Part shown: positions 1 through 7,431 of the stretch, piece by piece
Layout: the number at the start of each line of letters is the position of its first letter
How positions within the stretch are numbered: the first letter of the stretch is position 1
Origin: Methylococcaceae bacterium
GTDB lineage: Bacteria > Pseudomonadota > Gammaproteobacteria > Methylococcales > Methylomonadaceae
NCBI GenBank assembly: GCA_030627265.1
Contig: DAOUSK010000011.1
Location: 1 to 38,651, forward strand
Direction: 5' to 3'
Length of the DNA stretch: 38,651 nt
Translations under genes and position numbers: made by a program
Notes under the pieces: model-generated
The model's input: only the letters and a program-made list of their open reading frames with translations
Told to the model about the DNA's origin: nothing
Database searches by the model: none

Positions 1-94
1 ATGGGCATTCGGCTTTTGCGTAAATGAATTTTTCTGATTATAACCTTTATTATGGTTATGTCACCGTGACTTGTGTATGTTTTGTTTTTAGAAT

Positions 95-125
95 CCCTCT
101 CCAAAGGGAGCGGTTGGGTGGGCTG
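95..125. repeat. Possible dispersed-repeat fragment
   Basis: CTCC (99-102) pairs with GGAG (107-110) across a short AAAG loop, followed by a GGTTGGGTGGGC-like tail. This resembles a class of short dispersed repeats in many bacterial genomes whose arms read CCCTCTCC and GGAG. The match is from memory and short, so it is weak. Confidence 0.25.
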
Positions 126-181
126 ATGAAAATCATTAATTTCTGACGCATAAAGTAAATTTACTTTTTATTCCGATTTTT

Positions 182-300
182 TGCCATTAAGTTAGGCATA
201 ATAGAACAGCTGGTACGCTGGCTTTAGCCTGCTTGTTTCAGATAGAAAGCAGGCTAAAGCCAGCGTACCATCATACGGATAAATCCTTAACTTAATGGCA
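182..300. mobile_element. MITE-like nested inverted-repeat element
   Basis: The ends are a perfect 13-bp inverted repeat, TGCCATTAAGTTA (182-194) against TAACTTAATGGCA (288-300). Inside is a perfect 24-bp inverted repeat (211-234 against 247-270) around a 12-base loop. Both arm pairs share one centre of symmetry, so a transcript would form a long hairpin. There is no open reading frame inside. Size, terminal inverted repeats and lack of coding potential are what is expected of a miniature inverted-repeat transposable element moved in trans. I do not see a clear target-site duplication. A stand-alone REP-like hairpin is the alternative. Confidence 0.6.
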
Positions 301-518
301 GCGTGATTCTTCGTGGGAATAAAAACACATCGTTTAAATATGACAAAAATAAGATAAAAAACTAGATTTTCATTATCCCAGCGGTTGAAAAAACGGCATC
401 TTCAAGTGTGATAGGTATAAAGGTATAGATCGGTGCTATTAATAGCGTGTCTTGTTTTTGGGATATTGATAACTATGATTTAGCTAATTATTGAAAATAA
501 TTAAACAAGGAATTTAAT

Positions 519-824
519 ATGAGTCTGATTGATTTTGATAGGGAATTAAAAGAGCGTTCACTTTTAGCTATGTCGGTTTTAAGTGCTGAAAATGAAAAAA
601 TAAAGGCAGTAGTCGGCAAAGGTGATTATGACCCTGAAAACCTCAATTTAAAGATAGAAGTTAACGGTATTGAGGTGAAAAATGAATCATTTAAACTCTT
701 TTTGGATATTTTATATAAAGATTTAAAAGAGAATGTAGTGGCAGATCATCAAGAGCAAGTACGCGAAGCCGCTGAGATGATTGTGATTGAAAAAATGACC
801 GAGATGATTGCATCGATGTCTTGA
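519..824 (+). CDS. Hypothetical 101-aa protein
   Basis: I do not recognise this protein. It is small, acidic and soluble-looking, with no signal peptide or membrane segment. The first 30 residues and the last 35 look helical (for example EQVREAAEMIVIEKMTEMI), around a middle segment LNLKIEVNGIEVKN that looks like a beta hairpin. The start is supported by an AAGGA-like ribosome site (about 506-511) some 8 bases upstream. Codon use is AT-rich like its neighbours. It stands alone, downstream of the MITE-like element and 219 bases before another orphan gene. Existence as a gene is likely; function is unknown. Confidence 0.6.
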   Translation: MSLIDFDRELKERSLLAMSVLSAENEKIKAVVGKGDYDPENLNLKIEVNGIEVKNESFKLFLDILYKDLKENVVADHQEQVREAAEMIVIEKMTEMIASMS

Positions 825-882
825 TGAAAGCAAGCGGCCGTATTCTTATCGCCGTGAGGGAGTATGCTTAAAATTTTGGACA

Positions 883-1009
883 CACCTAATTGATGTTACG
901 CAGAGAGCCTATTTTCAATCCTCATTATAAATGACTTACGATTACAGATAGGTAACATCAAGTAGCCCATATGAAGCTTGCGCGCTCCTTAGTTTAATTC
1001 GGTAGGTGT
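883..1009. repeat. Paired inverted repeats between two orphan genes
   Basis: A perfect 10-bp inverted repeat, TTGATGTTAC (890-899) with GTAACATCAA (952-961), lies inside a second one, ACACCTA (883-889) with TAGGTGT (1003-1009). No gene lies between the arms. It could be the remnant of a small mobile element or a folded leader of the 237-aa gene at 1044. The arms are short and the loops long, so chance is not excluded. Confidence 0.35.
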
Positions 1010-1043
1010 ATTACTATTTTTATTGTGTTTTTAAGGGTGAGTT

Positions 1044-1757
1044 ATGGCAGAAAGAAAAACTAGAAGGTTATTAGATGCAAGCAAGCTTACGGGACTTCTT
1101 CCTATTGCCCCTGAGCTAACTATTACACTTAATATATCAGCAGAAACTAACTACAGCTCATACGTTGAGTCAGTTGGTACAAATGCTTTTGGTGGTATCT
1201 CGGGAGGAGGAACTAAAACATCAACTTTTGAGTCATATTATTTTGGTTTTGGGGTAGAAAATACGTCTAATATTTGGAAGCGGGTCCAATTTGAAATTCA
1301 TGAGGTCGATGCTGATAATTACATCGTGGGAAAGTCTTATATTTGGGATGATATTGCTCCAGGAACGAGGCGTAGACTTTGGATTGAGCGATCAAATCAT
1401 AAGTCTATAGACTTTAAGAAATGGCAAATTAACAAAATCGGAGTAGCGAGTACACCAGAGGGTGGTAAGTCTGCAAAAGTACCTGATTTTGACGTAGAAA
1501 GTAGCCCGAAAATAAGTATTTATGAATTATTTTCGCTGTCGAAAAAACCTTTAGAACCTAAAAGAATGGGCTGTTGTGGGTGTTTGGTAATTTTGGTAAT
1601 AGGTGCTTTTTTGTTAATGATTTTTGCATTGATGATTGTACATAATTTCGATATGGAAGTCGTATTAAATGACTTAAAGAGTGATCTTATTAGGTTGGTA
1701 AATTGGGTAGGACCTATAGGAAATAGGCTTTTTAAAGCTGCATTGGATTCTATCTAA
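1044..1757 (+). CDS. Orphan protein with C-terminal membrane anchor
   Basis: I do not recognise a named family. Residues about 24-150 are beta-rich; the stretch GVENTSNIWKRVQFEIHEVD (70-89), followed by a turn and IAPGTRRRLWIE (104-115), has the pattern of small FxLYD-like beta-sandwich domains, an inference from spacing only. A Gly/Ser/Thr-rich segment occupies 45-61. A membrane segment spans 181-199, directly preceded by a Cys cluster CCGC (177-180), and a 38-residue amphipathic tail follows. There is no N-terminal signal peptide, so the beta domain would be cytoplasmic if it is a tail-anchored type II protein. The ribosome site AAGGGTGAG sits just upstream of the ATG. No operon partner is evident. 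Confidence 0.6.
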   Translation: MAERKTRRLLDASKLTGLLPIAPELTITLNISAETNYSSYVESVGTNAFGGISGGGTKTSTFESYYFGFGVENTSNIWKRVQFEIHEVDADNYIVGKSYIWDDIAPGTRRRLWIERSNHKSIDFKKWQINKIGVASTPEGGKSAKVPDFDVESSPKISIYELFSLSKKPLEPKRMGCCGCLVILVIGAFLLMIFALMIVHNFDMEVVLNDLKSDLIRLVNWVGPIGNRLFKAALDSI

Positions 1758-2009
1758 TGCTAAAGGGTATGGTAAAGAAATAATATCTTTTATCTACGAT
1801 ATTGAGCATAACATTAAATTTTATGGCCTTTATTAAAGAGGTCGATCATAAATATGTTGGTAAATATTTTTTAATTGAATTTTGGCACTGGCAAGATAAG
1901 TAGTTTATGAAAATAAATTTAGCCTCTAATAAAATTTCGATTAGGTTTGATTCGTTAGTAAAAGTAACTGTTAAAAATAAATAAGAGTAAGTCGGTGTTC
2001 TGCACACAT

Positions 2010-2057
2010 AAAAAAGGCGGTGATAACTCAAGTGATTGAGGTGTTACCGCCTTTTTT
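2010..2057. terminator. Bidirectional intrinsic terminator
   Basis: AAAAAAGGCGGT (2010-2021) pairs perfectly with ACCGCCTTTTTT (2046-2057); the inner part (TCAA with TTGA) pairs further with mismatches between. The stem has a T tract on the plus strand and, read from the other side, on the minus strand too. It lies 252 bases after the 237-aa gene and 42 bases before yrbG, so it insulates the LPS operon from the left-end genes. Confidence 0.85.
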
Positions 2058-2099
2058 ATGGCACAATAAGCAATTTTTAAACCAATATAAAATATTCAG

Positions 2100-3071
2100 A
2101 TGGATTATCTTGCTTTAGCCTTAGGGTTAGTTGTTTTAGTTTATGCGGCAGACTGGTTTGTGGATGGCGCTTCTGCAGTCGCAAAAAACTTTGGGGTTTC
2201 TCCCTTATTGATTGGTTTGACTGTTGTGGGCTTAGGGACTTCTGCGCCCGAAATTCTTGTTGCTTCTATTGCCTCTTTTCAGGGGAATCCAGGCTTAGCC
2301 ATTGGTAATGCAATTGGTTCTAATATTGCCAATATGGGATTGATTTTAGGCTGTACTGCTTTAATTTCACCACTTGCTTTTCACTCTAGCTTATTAAAAC
2401 GAGAATTGCCTGTTTTAATGGCGATTAGTATTTTTTGCTATCTATTATCTTTAGATGGCTTAAGTGTTCTAGACGGTATTTTGATGCTGCTTGTTTTAGC
2501 TGCTTTTTTATATTGGCTAATTCAATCTGCGCTGAAAGCACGAAAAAATAAGGATGTGTTAACGCAAGAAATGGAAAGTGAGTTGCCTGATGCAATGTCA
2601 AATAACAAAGCATGGTTCTATTTAGTCGGTGGTTTAATCGGCTTATTAATTAGCTCTAAAGTTTTGGTTTGGGCGGCAGTTAATATTGCGCATGCGATGG
2701 GAGTTAGTGATTTAGTCATAGGGTTAACGATTGTTGCTTTAGGGACTAGTTTGCCAGAGCTTGCTGCTTCTATCAGTAGCGTGTTGAAAGGAGAGGATGA
2801 TTTAGCGATTGGTAATGTGATTGGCTCTAATGTGTATAACCTTTTAGCCGTTTATTCTTTACCTGCATTGATTGCTCCAGGCTTAGTTGATGCAAGTGTA
2901 TTAGGACGTGATTTCCCAGTTCTACTGGCTTTTACCGCTGTTTTATTTCTTATGGGAGCGAGCTTTCTTAAGCTGGGTAAAATCAATCGCTGGGAAGGTG
3001 GAGGATTGCTATCGGCTTACCTTTATTATCAGTGGGTTATTTATCAAAGTACATTGATGGTCACTATTTAG
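2100..3071 (+). CDS. yrbG: Ca2+/Na+ antiporter, CaCA family (YrbG-like)
   Basis: Inner-membrane cation exchanger of the K-dependent NaCa-exchanger/YrbG type. The two alpha repeats of the family are both present: GTSAPE (46-51) with GNAIGSN (69-75) in the first half, and GTSLPE (215-220) with GNVIGSN (239-245) in the second. The acidic residue of each GTSxPE and the Asn/Ser of each GNxIGSN are the ion-binding positions in this family. About ten hydrophobic segments fill the 323 residues, a normal length. No Shine-Dalgarno is visible, and a TATAAA at 2086-2091 sits only 9 bases from the ATG, so the message may be nearly leaderless. It heads the LPS operon as in E. coli, but kdsD, normally next, is absent. 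Confidence 0.92.
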   Translation: MDYLALALGLVVLVYAADWFVDGASAVAKNFGVSPLLIGLTVVGLGTSAPEILVASIASFQGNPGLAIGNAIGSNIANMGLILGCTALISPLAFHSSLLKRELPVLMAISIFCYLLSLDGLSVLDGILMLLVLAAFLYWLIQSALKARKNKDVLTQEMESELPDAMSNNKAWFYLVGGLIGLLISSKVLVWAAVNIAHAMGVSDLVIGLTIVALGTSLPELAASISSVLKGEDDLAIGNVIGSNVYNLLAVYSLPALIAPGLVDASVLGRDFPVLLAFTAVLFLMGASFLKLGKINRWEGGGLLSAYLYYQWVIYQSTLMVTI

Positions 3072-3112
3072 TCAGCCATAATTTATTAATAAAATAAGAC
3101 CTAGTAGGGTGT

Positions 3113-3637
3113 ATGCAAAGTAGAATCGATAAAGCTAAAAAAATTAAAGTACTGGTTTTAGATGTGGATGGCGTTTTAACCGATGGCACTTTATTTTTTG
3201 ATAATAAAGGCAATGAATATAAAGGCTTTAATGTACAAGATGGCTTAGGTATTAAGTTAATGCAAAAAGCAGGGATTGAAATTGCGGTTATTTCTGGGCG
3301 TGGTTCTAAGCCGGTTAAATTAAGAATGGAAATGCTGGGTGTTAAATTAGTGTATCTAGAGCAGCTAGATAAAAGCCTCGCAATAGAAGAGATTTTGCAT
3401 AAAACAGGCTGTGCAGCGGATGAGTTAGCGCATGTTGGTGATGATTTAATTGATTTACCTGTTTTTACACGTGTTGGTTTCGCGATTGCAGTAAAAAATG
3501 CAAATGAGCAGGTTTTGCCTTATGTTGACTGGCAAACGGAATTATCCGGTGGACAAGGTGCGGTGCGTGAAGTGTGTGATTTTATTTTACAAGCGCAGGG
3601 CAAGATGGATGCTTTGGTTGAGTCATTTAAAACATAA
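3113..3637 (+). CDS. kdsC: 3-deoxy-D-manno-octulosonate 8-phosphate phosphatase
   Basis: Cytoplasmic HAD-superfamily phosphatase that releases Kdo from Kdo-8-phosphate, the third step of Kdo synthesis for LPS inner core. HAD motif I is DVDGVLTDG (17-25) with nucleophile D17 and acid/base D19; motif II is the S61 of VISGRGS; K87 fits the conserved lysine; motif IV is GDDLIDLPV (109-117). At 174 residues it has the capless C0 length typical of KdsC tetramers. It sits 41 bases after yrbG and two bases before lptC, so it is in the same operon. The preceding isomerase gene kdsD is missing here and must be elsewhere if Kdo is made by the standard route. Confidence 0.95.
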   Translation: MQSRIDKAKKIKVLVLDVDGVLTDGTLFFDNKGNEYKGFNVQDGLGIKLMQKAGIEIAVISGRGSKPVKLRMEMLGVKLVYLEQLDKSLAIEEILHKTGCAADELAHVGDDLIDLPVFTRVGFAIAVKNANEQVLPYVDWQTELSGGQGAVREVCDFILQAQGKMDALVESFKT

Positions 3638-3639
3638 GT

Positions 3640-4206
3640 ATGGCGCCGAATTATAAAGGCTTAGCGGCTTTAATTTTATTGGCTGCTTTTTCTATGTGGA
3701 TATTAAAGCGCACACCGGAAAGGGTAGAGCTTAAACAGTTAGCTAAAACTGAGCATGATGTGGATTATTTTTCAGTGGGTTATACCAAATTACAAATGGA
3801 TGAGTTTGGTTTGCCGAGTAGCCAATTATCTGCTGATTATGCGGTGCATTATCGTGATAGCGCTGAAGTTAAATTAATTAAACCTGTTAATACGGTATTT
3901 AAAGTGGCAACTCCACCGTGGATAATTAGCTCTGAAGAAGGTTTGTTGGCTGATTCAGGCGAGTCGCTTTTTCTCCAAGGGCATGTGGATATAAAACGAA
4001 GTGCATCTGAGCAAGTGCAGCAGGTTGATATTCAAACCAGCAATTTAATGGTAGAACCTAAGAAGGCTTATGCTGAAACGGCAGAATGGGCTGAAATGGT
4101 GACCGAGCAAGATACAGTCTCAGGGATTGGAATGAAACTTTTTTATGAATCTCCACTGAGAATAGAGTTGCTATCTAGAGTAAAGGGCTTACATGTTTAT
4201 AAATAA
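3640..4206 (+). CDS. lptC: LPS transport periplasmic/inner-membrane protein LptC
   Basis: Bitopic inner-membrane protein that receives LPS from LptB2FG and passes it to LptA. One N-terminal membrane segment (about 8-23, LAALILLAAFSMWIL) is followed by a periplasmic beta-jellyroll domain of about 160 residues. The pattern LSADYAVHYRDS around 64-75 and the GLLADSGESLFLQGHVDIKR stretch (near 109-128) are typical LptC/OstA-fold strands. Length 188 is usual. The gene begins two bases after kdsC and its end overlaps lptA by 14 bases, suggesting coupled translation of the two physical partners. Confidence 0.9.
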   Translation: MAPNYKGLAALILLAAFSMWILKRTPERVELKQLAKTEHDVDYFSVGYTKLQMDEFGLPSSQLSADYAVHYRDSAEVKLIKPVNTVFKVATPPWIISSEEGLLADSGESLFLQGHVDIKRSASEQVQQVDIQTSNLMVEPKKAYAETAEWAEMVTEQDTVSGIGMKLFYESPLRIELLSRVKGLHVYK

Positions 4207-4711
4207 TATAAAAAGAATAAGTTATTTTTTAGTCCTAATTTTATTTGTACCCTCTATTGTTGCACTTGAGGGCGATAGCAAAGAGCCGATTACATTAGAA
4301 TCAGATTCTGGTTTTTTTGATGATAAGGACGGAGTGAGTATTTATACTGGCGATGTCATTATTATTCAGGGAGGCTTGCGCTTGGATGCCGATAAAGTTG
4401 TGATTTATATGGATGATAAACGAGAAATACAAGAAATGATTGCAACTGGAAATCTTGTTAAGATGAAACAAGCGGCAGAAGAGGGAAAGGAAGATTTGCA
4501 CGGTAAAGCTTTGAAGGTTAACTATAATCCAGTTAGTAAGCGATTAATTATGACTGGCAAAGCTGTTTTGTGGCAAGGTAGTAATAAAACGGCAAGTGAA
4601 TATATTGAATATAATCTTAATAGTGAAGTGATTAAAGCGGGTGATGTGGAGTTGAGTGATAAACGTGTACATGTAACATTGCAGCCAAGTAGCGAAGCTA
4701 ATAAAGATTAA
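4193..4711 (+). CDS. lptA: LPS transport periplasmic bridge protein LptA
   Basis: Periplasmic OstA-fold protein that forms the bridge carrying LPS to the outer membrane LptDE complex. A signal peptide is clear: K7 R8, a hydrophobic core (9-23), likely cleavage after A24. The mature part starts with the family pattern [20 protein letters not shown], then [21 protein letters not shown], both diagnostic for LptA. Length 172 is normal. Its start lies inside the end of lptC (14-base overlap) and its stop shares one base with the lptB start (TAATG), so lptC-lptA-lptB are translated in close coupling. Confidence 0.93.
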   Translation: MFINNIKRISYFLVLILFVPSIVALEGDSKEPITLESDSGFFDDKDGVSIYTGDVIIIQGGLRLDADKVVIYMDDKREIQEMIATGNLVKMKQAAEEGKEDLHGKALKVNYNPVSKRLIMTGKAVLWQGSNKTASEYIEYNLNSEVIKAGDVELSDKRVHVTLQPSSEANKD

Positions 4712-5436
4712 TGACAGAATTAAGAGCAGAAAAAATAGCTAAAGTTTATGGTAAGCGGTCGGTTGTATCTGACGTCTCTTTACGAGTTCATAGTAATGAA
4801 ATAGTAGGTTTACTTGGGCCAAATGGTGCCGGTAAAACGACCAGCTTTTATATGCTAGTCGGCTTGGTAAAAGCGGATGCAGGGCAGATATTTTATGATG
4901 ATAAAGATGTGACGGCTTACCCTATGCATGAAAGGGCGCGATTAGGCATTGGTTATTTGCCTCAAGAAGCGTCTGTCTTTAGAAAATTAAGTGTTGCAGA
5001 TAATTTGCGTGCTGTTTTGGAATTAAGAAAAGAGTTAACAAAAGCACAAAGAGAGCAGATTATTGATGAATTATTAGAAGAGTTTAGTATTTCACATATA
5101 CGCGATAATATAGGCATGGGCTTGTCGGGTGGGGAGCGACGACGGGTAGAGATTGCACGTGCTTTAGCCACAAACCCTAAATTTATTTTATTAGATGAGC
5201 CTTTTGCAGGGGTTGACCCTATTTCTGTGTTAGAAATACAGGGGATTATTTCGCATTTAAAAGAGCGTAATATAGGCGTGTTAATTACGGAGCATAATGT
5301 GAGAGAGACATTAGGTATTTGTGATAGAGCGTATATACTGAATGCGGGGCAAGTCATTGCGGAAGGAAGTTCGGCAGAAATTGTGGCGAATGAAGAGGTG
5401 AGACGTGTTTATTTGGGTGAGAATTTCAGTTTATGA
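4711..5436 (+). CDS. lptB: LPS export ABC transporter ATPase LptB
   Basis: Cytoplasmic ATPase of LptB2FG that powers LPS extraction from the inner membrane. Walker [10 protein letters not shown] (36-44), Q-loop Q85, signature [15 protein letters not shown] (138-152), Walker B FILLDEP (158-164) with catalytic E163, and the switch histidine H195 in LITEHN are all intact. At 241 residues it matches E. coli LptB. The [15 protein letters not shown] signature distinguishes LptB from general ABC ATPases. Its start overlaps the lptA stop (TAATG); rpoN follows after 25 bases, the conserved order in gammaproteobacteria. The partners lptF and lptG are not in this window, which is usual. Confidence 0.96.
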   Translation: MTELRAEKIAKVYGKRSVVSDVSLRVHSNEIVGLLGPNGAGKTTSFYMLVGLVKADAGQIFYDDKDVTAYPMHERARLGIGYLPQEASVFRKLSVADNLRAVLELRKELTKAQREQIIDELLEEFSISHIRDNIGMGLSGGERRRVEIARALATNPKFILLDEPFAGVDPISVLEIQGIISHLKERNIGVLITEHNVRETLGICDRAYILNAGQVIAEGSSAEIVANEEVRRVYLGENFSL

Positions 5437-5461
5437 TGATAAGGCTAGTAATGGAGTATAA

Positions 5462-6919
5462 ATGAAGCAGTCATTACAGCTTCGAATGGGGCAGCAATTA
5501 TCAATGACCCCTCAGTTGCAGCAGGCGATTAAGCTGCTACAGCTTTCGACACTTGATTTGCAGCAAGAAATTCAGCAGGCTTTGGATTCCAACATGATGC
5601 TGGAAGTAGAGGAGGATGAGTCGTCATCAATGCAAAACCAGGAGTTTGTGGAAGAAAAAGTAGATATTAGTGATCAAATAAAAAGTGAAGGGTCGCAATC
5701 AGATATTCCCGATGAACTACCCATTGATACTTCGTGGGATGATGTGTTTGAATCAGTGCAAATGGGAGCGGCAGCGGCTCCTGCTGCAAATAATGATTTT
5801 CCTGATTTTGAGACGCAACGAAGTAAGGCAGAAAGTTTACAAGATCATTTAATGTGGCAAATGGAAATGCAACCGTTTACGGACAGGGATCATGTTTTGG
5901 CCGTTGCTATTATTGATGCGGTAGATGACGGTGGTTTTCTAAGTATGTCGGTAGATGATATTCATCAAGCTATGCTGTTGCAGTTAGATGAGCTAGAGCT
6001 TGCAGAAGTTTATACTACTTTGCACCGAGTGCAGCAGTTTGATCCGCCAGGTGTTGCGGCAGAAAATTTACAGGATAGTTTGCGGCTACAATTATTGCAG
6101 CTTGAGGATGCGACACCTTACAAAACAGAAGCGCTAGAGCTTGTTGAGCGGTTTTTGGATTTATTGGCTGCTCAAGATATTGCCAAATTAATGAAAAAAT
6201 TAGCAGTCTCTGAATCTAAGTTAGCTGATATTATTAGCTTGGTTCGTTCATTAGATCCAAGGCCGGGCGAAGCGATTGCGGTGAAAGTATCAGAGTATAT
6301 AGTACCCGACGTCTTTGTTAGTAAAGTAGAGGGTGAGTGGCGGGTGGAGTTGAATCCTGATATCTCACCACGGTTACGAGTGAATCCTTTTTATTCTGGT
6401 TTAATTAAACGAGCTGATAGCAGTAAAGATAACACCAGTATGAAGGAGCATTTACAAGAAGCACGCTGGTTTATTAAAAGTTTACATAGTAGAAATGATA
6501 CGTTATTACGGGTGGCAAAAAGTATTGTAGCAAAGCAAATAGAATTTCTTGAGCATGGGGCGATTGCAATGAAAGCTATGGTGCTAAGGGATGTTGCTGA
6601 AGAATTAGAATTGCATGAATCAACCATATCGAGAGTCACTACGCAGAAATATATGCACTTACCCAGTGGTGTTATTGAATTTAAGTATTTTTTCTCTAGT
6701 CATGTTTCAACTGTCAGTGGCGGAGAGTGTTCGGCCATTGCTATTAGAGCCTTTATAAAAGAATTAGTGAGTAATGAAAACCCAGTAAAGCCGTTGAGTG
6801 ATAATAAAATGGCGGAGTTACTAAAAGAGAAAGGAATAAATGTTGCGAGACGAACAATAGCGAAGTATCGTGATGCTAGTTCTATTCCATCATCAAGCCA
6901 AAGAAAGCGGCTTTTGTAA
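5462..6919 (+). CDS. rpoN: RNA polymerase sigma-54 factor
   Basis: Sigma-54, which directs RNA polymerase to -24/-12 promoters and needs an AAA+ activator. Region I is the Gln/Leu-rich N terminus (QQLSMTPQLQQAIKLLQLST, about 11-30) that contacts activators. An acidic region II follows (about 50-110). The core-binding domain is in the middle, and a helix-turn-helix lies near residues 378-395 (AEELELHESTISRVTTQKYM). The RpoN box ARRTIAKYRD is at 462-471 and recognises the -24 element. Length 485 is normal. GGAG at 5453-5456 gives a good ribosome site for this ATG. I found no -24/-12 promoter in the window that I would defend. Confidence 0.97.
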   Translation: MKQSLQLRMGQQLSMTPQLQQAIKLLQLSTLDLQQEIQQALDSNMMLEVEEDESSSMQNQEFVEEKVDISDQIKSEGSQSDIPDELPIDTSWDDVFESVQMGAAAAPAANNDFPDFETQRSKAESLQDHLMWQMEMQPFTDRDHVLAVAIIDAVDDGGFLSMSVDDIHQAMLLQLDELELAEVYTTLHRVQQFDPPGVAAENLQDSLRLQLLQLEDATPYKTEALELVERFLDLLAAQDIAKLMKKLAVSESKLADIISLVRSLDPRPGEAIAVKVSEYIVPDVFVSKVEGEWRVELNPDISPRLRVNPFYSGLIKRADSSKDNTSMKEHLQEARWFIKSLHSRNDTLLRVAKSIVAKQIEFLEHGAIAMKAMVLRDVAEELELHESTISRVTTQKYMHLPSGVIEFKYFFSSHVSTVSGGECSAIAIRAFIKELVSNENPVKPLSDNKMAELLKEKGINVARRTIAKYRDASSIPSSSQRKRLL

Positions 6920-6975
6920 GAAAGTAGTACAATACAAAATTATTTTTATCAGAGCATTATAATTAGGAGAAGGAT

Positions 6976-7269
6976 ATGCAAGTTAGCATAACAGGTCATC
7001 ATGTCGAAGTAACAGCAGCAATGAAACAGCATGTGGAAGAAAAAATCGGCAAATTAAAGCGTCATTTTGATAACGTTGTTGATGTTCATGTGATTTTAAC
7101 AGTTGAGAAATTAGCGCAGAAAGCCGAAGCGACTGTACAGATTAGCGGTGCGAAATTATTTGCAGACGATACACAAGAAGATATGTATATGGCTATTGAT
7201 CACATGGTTGATAAATTAGATCGCCAAATTATCAAGCATAAAGAAAAATCAAAAGCACATAGAGCTTAA
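6976..7269 (+). CDS. hpf: Ribosome hibernation promoting factor, short form
   Basis: Short HPF/YfiA-type factor that binds the decoding region of the 30S subunit and promotes 100S ribosome dimers in resting cells. The start MQVSITGHHVEVTAAMKQHV and the pattern KIGKLKRHFDNVVDVHVIL (24-42) are characteristic; GAKLFADDTQEDMYMAIDHM covers the second half. The basic C terminus (KHKEKSKAHRA) fits rRNA binding. At 97 residues it lacks the dimerisation domain of long HPF, as expected in gammaproteobacteria. A strong AGGAG site precedes the ATG. It is the last gene of the operon; the ptsN-rapZ-npr genes that usually follow are absent. Confidence 0.93.
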   Translation: MQVSITGHHVEVTAAMKQHVEEKIGKLKRHFDNVVDVHVILTVEKLAQKAEATVQISGAKLFADDTQEDMYMAIDHMVDKLDRQIIKHKEKSKAHRA

Positions 7270-7273
7270 AGAT

Positions 7274-7319
7274 TTAAGCCGCCTGATAATATTTTATATA
7301 AAATCAGGCGGTATCTTAA
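7274..7319 (+). terminator. Hairpin after hpf, likely terminator
   Basis: CCGCCTGAT (7279-7287) pairs perfectly with ATCAGGCGG (7303-7311), extended by TTAAG (7274-7278) with CTTAA (7315-7319) across a small bulge. The loop is AT-only and itself palindromic. There is no run of T directly after the stem, so termination may be partial or the hairpin may protect the 3' end of the operon message. Confidence 0.5.
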
Positions 7320-7356
7320 GTGTTTAAACATGAGTAGTAGTATCTAAGGTATAGAT

Positions 7357-7401
7357 TTTGTAAGTATTTTTTTTAAAAAAGTTAGAGCACATACTTACAA
7401 A
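7357..7401 (+). promoter_or_regulatory. Stem-loop in the mgtE leader
   Basis: TTTGTAAGTAT (7357-7367) pairs perfectly with ATACTTACAAA (7391-7401), leaving a 23-base loop that contains an eight-T, six-A tract. It ends about 20 bases before the mgtE ribosome site (AAGGA near 7422). It does not resemble the M-box or mgtA leader in size. It could be an operator or a folded leader affecting magnesium-channel expression; there is no direct evidence for either. Confidence 0.4.
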
Positions 7402-7431
7402 GTTTTAAACGGTAATAAGCAAAGGATAAAT

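Larger units (their letters stand above)
1..518. other. Gene-free left flank with repeats
   Basis: No convincing gene lies here. A 9-codon open frame begins at base 1 and stops at 27, so it is not a supported tail of anything. The stretch carries a short partly palindromic repeat around 95-125, the nested inverted-repeat element at 182-300, and an AT-rich run (301-500) that must contain the promoter of the 101-aa gene at 519. I could not pick a promoter there with confidence. Confidence 0.6.

Noticed and set aside
1823-1903. 26-codon plus-strand open frame starting MAFIKEVDHKYV
   Set aside because: Short, no ribosome site, no family resemblance; could be a gene remnant but cannot be supported.
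1846-2031. 61-aa minus-strand open frame after the 237-aa gene
   Set aside because: No ribosome site, no recognisable domain, and it runs into the terminator stem at 2010-2057.
4962-5357. 131-aa frame antisense to lptB
   Set aside because: Shadow of the lptB coding frame; lptB motifs are intact and the antisense product has no domain pattern.
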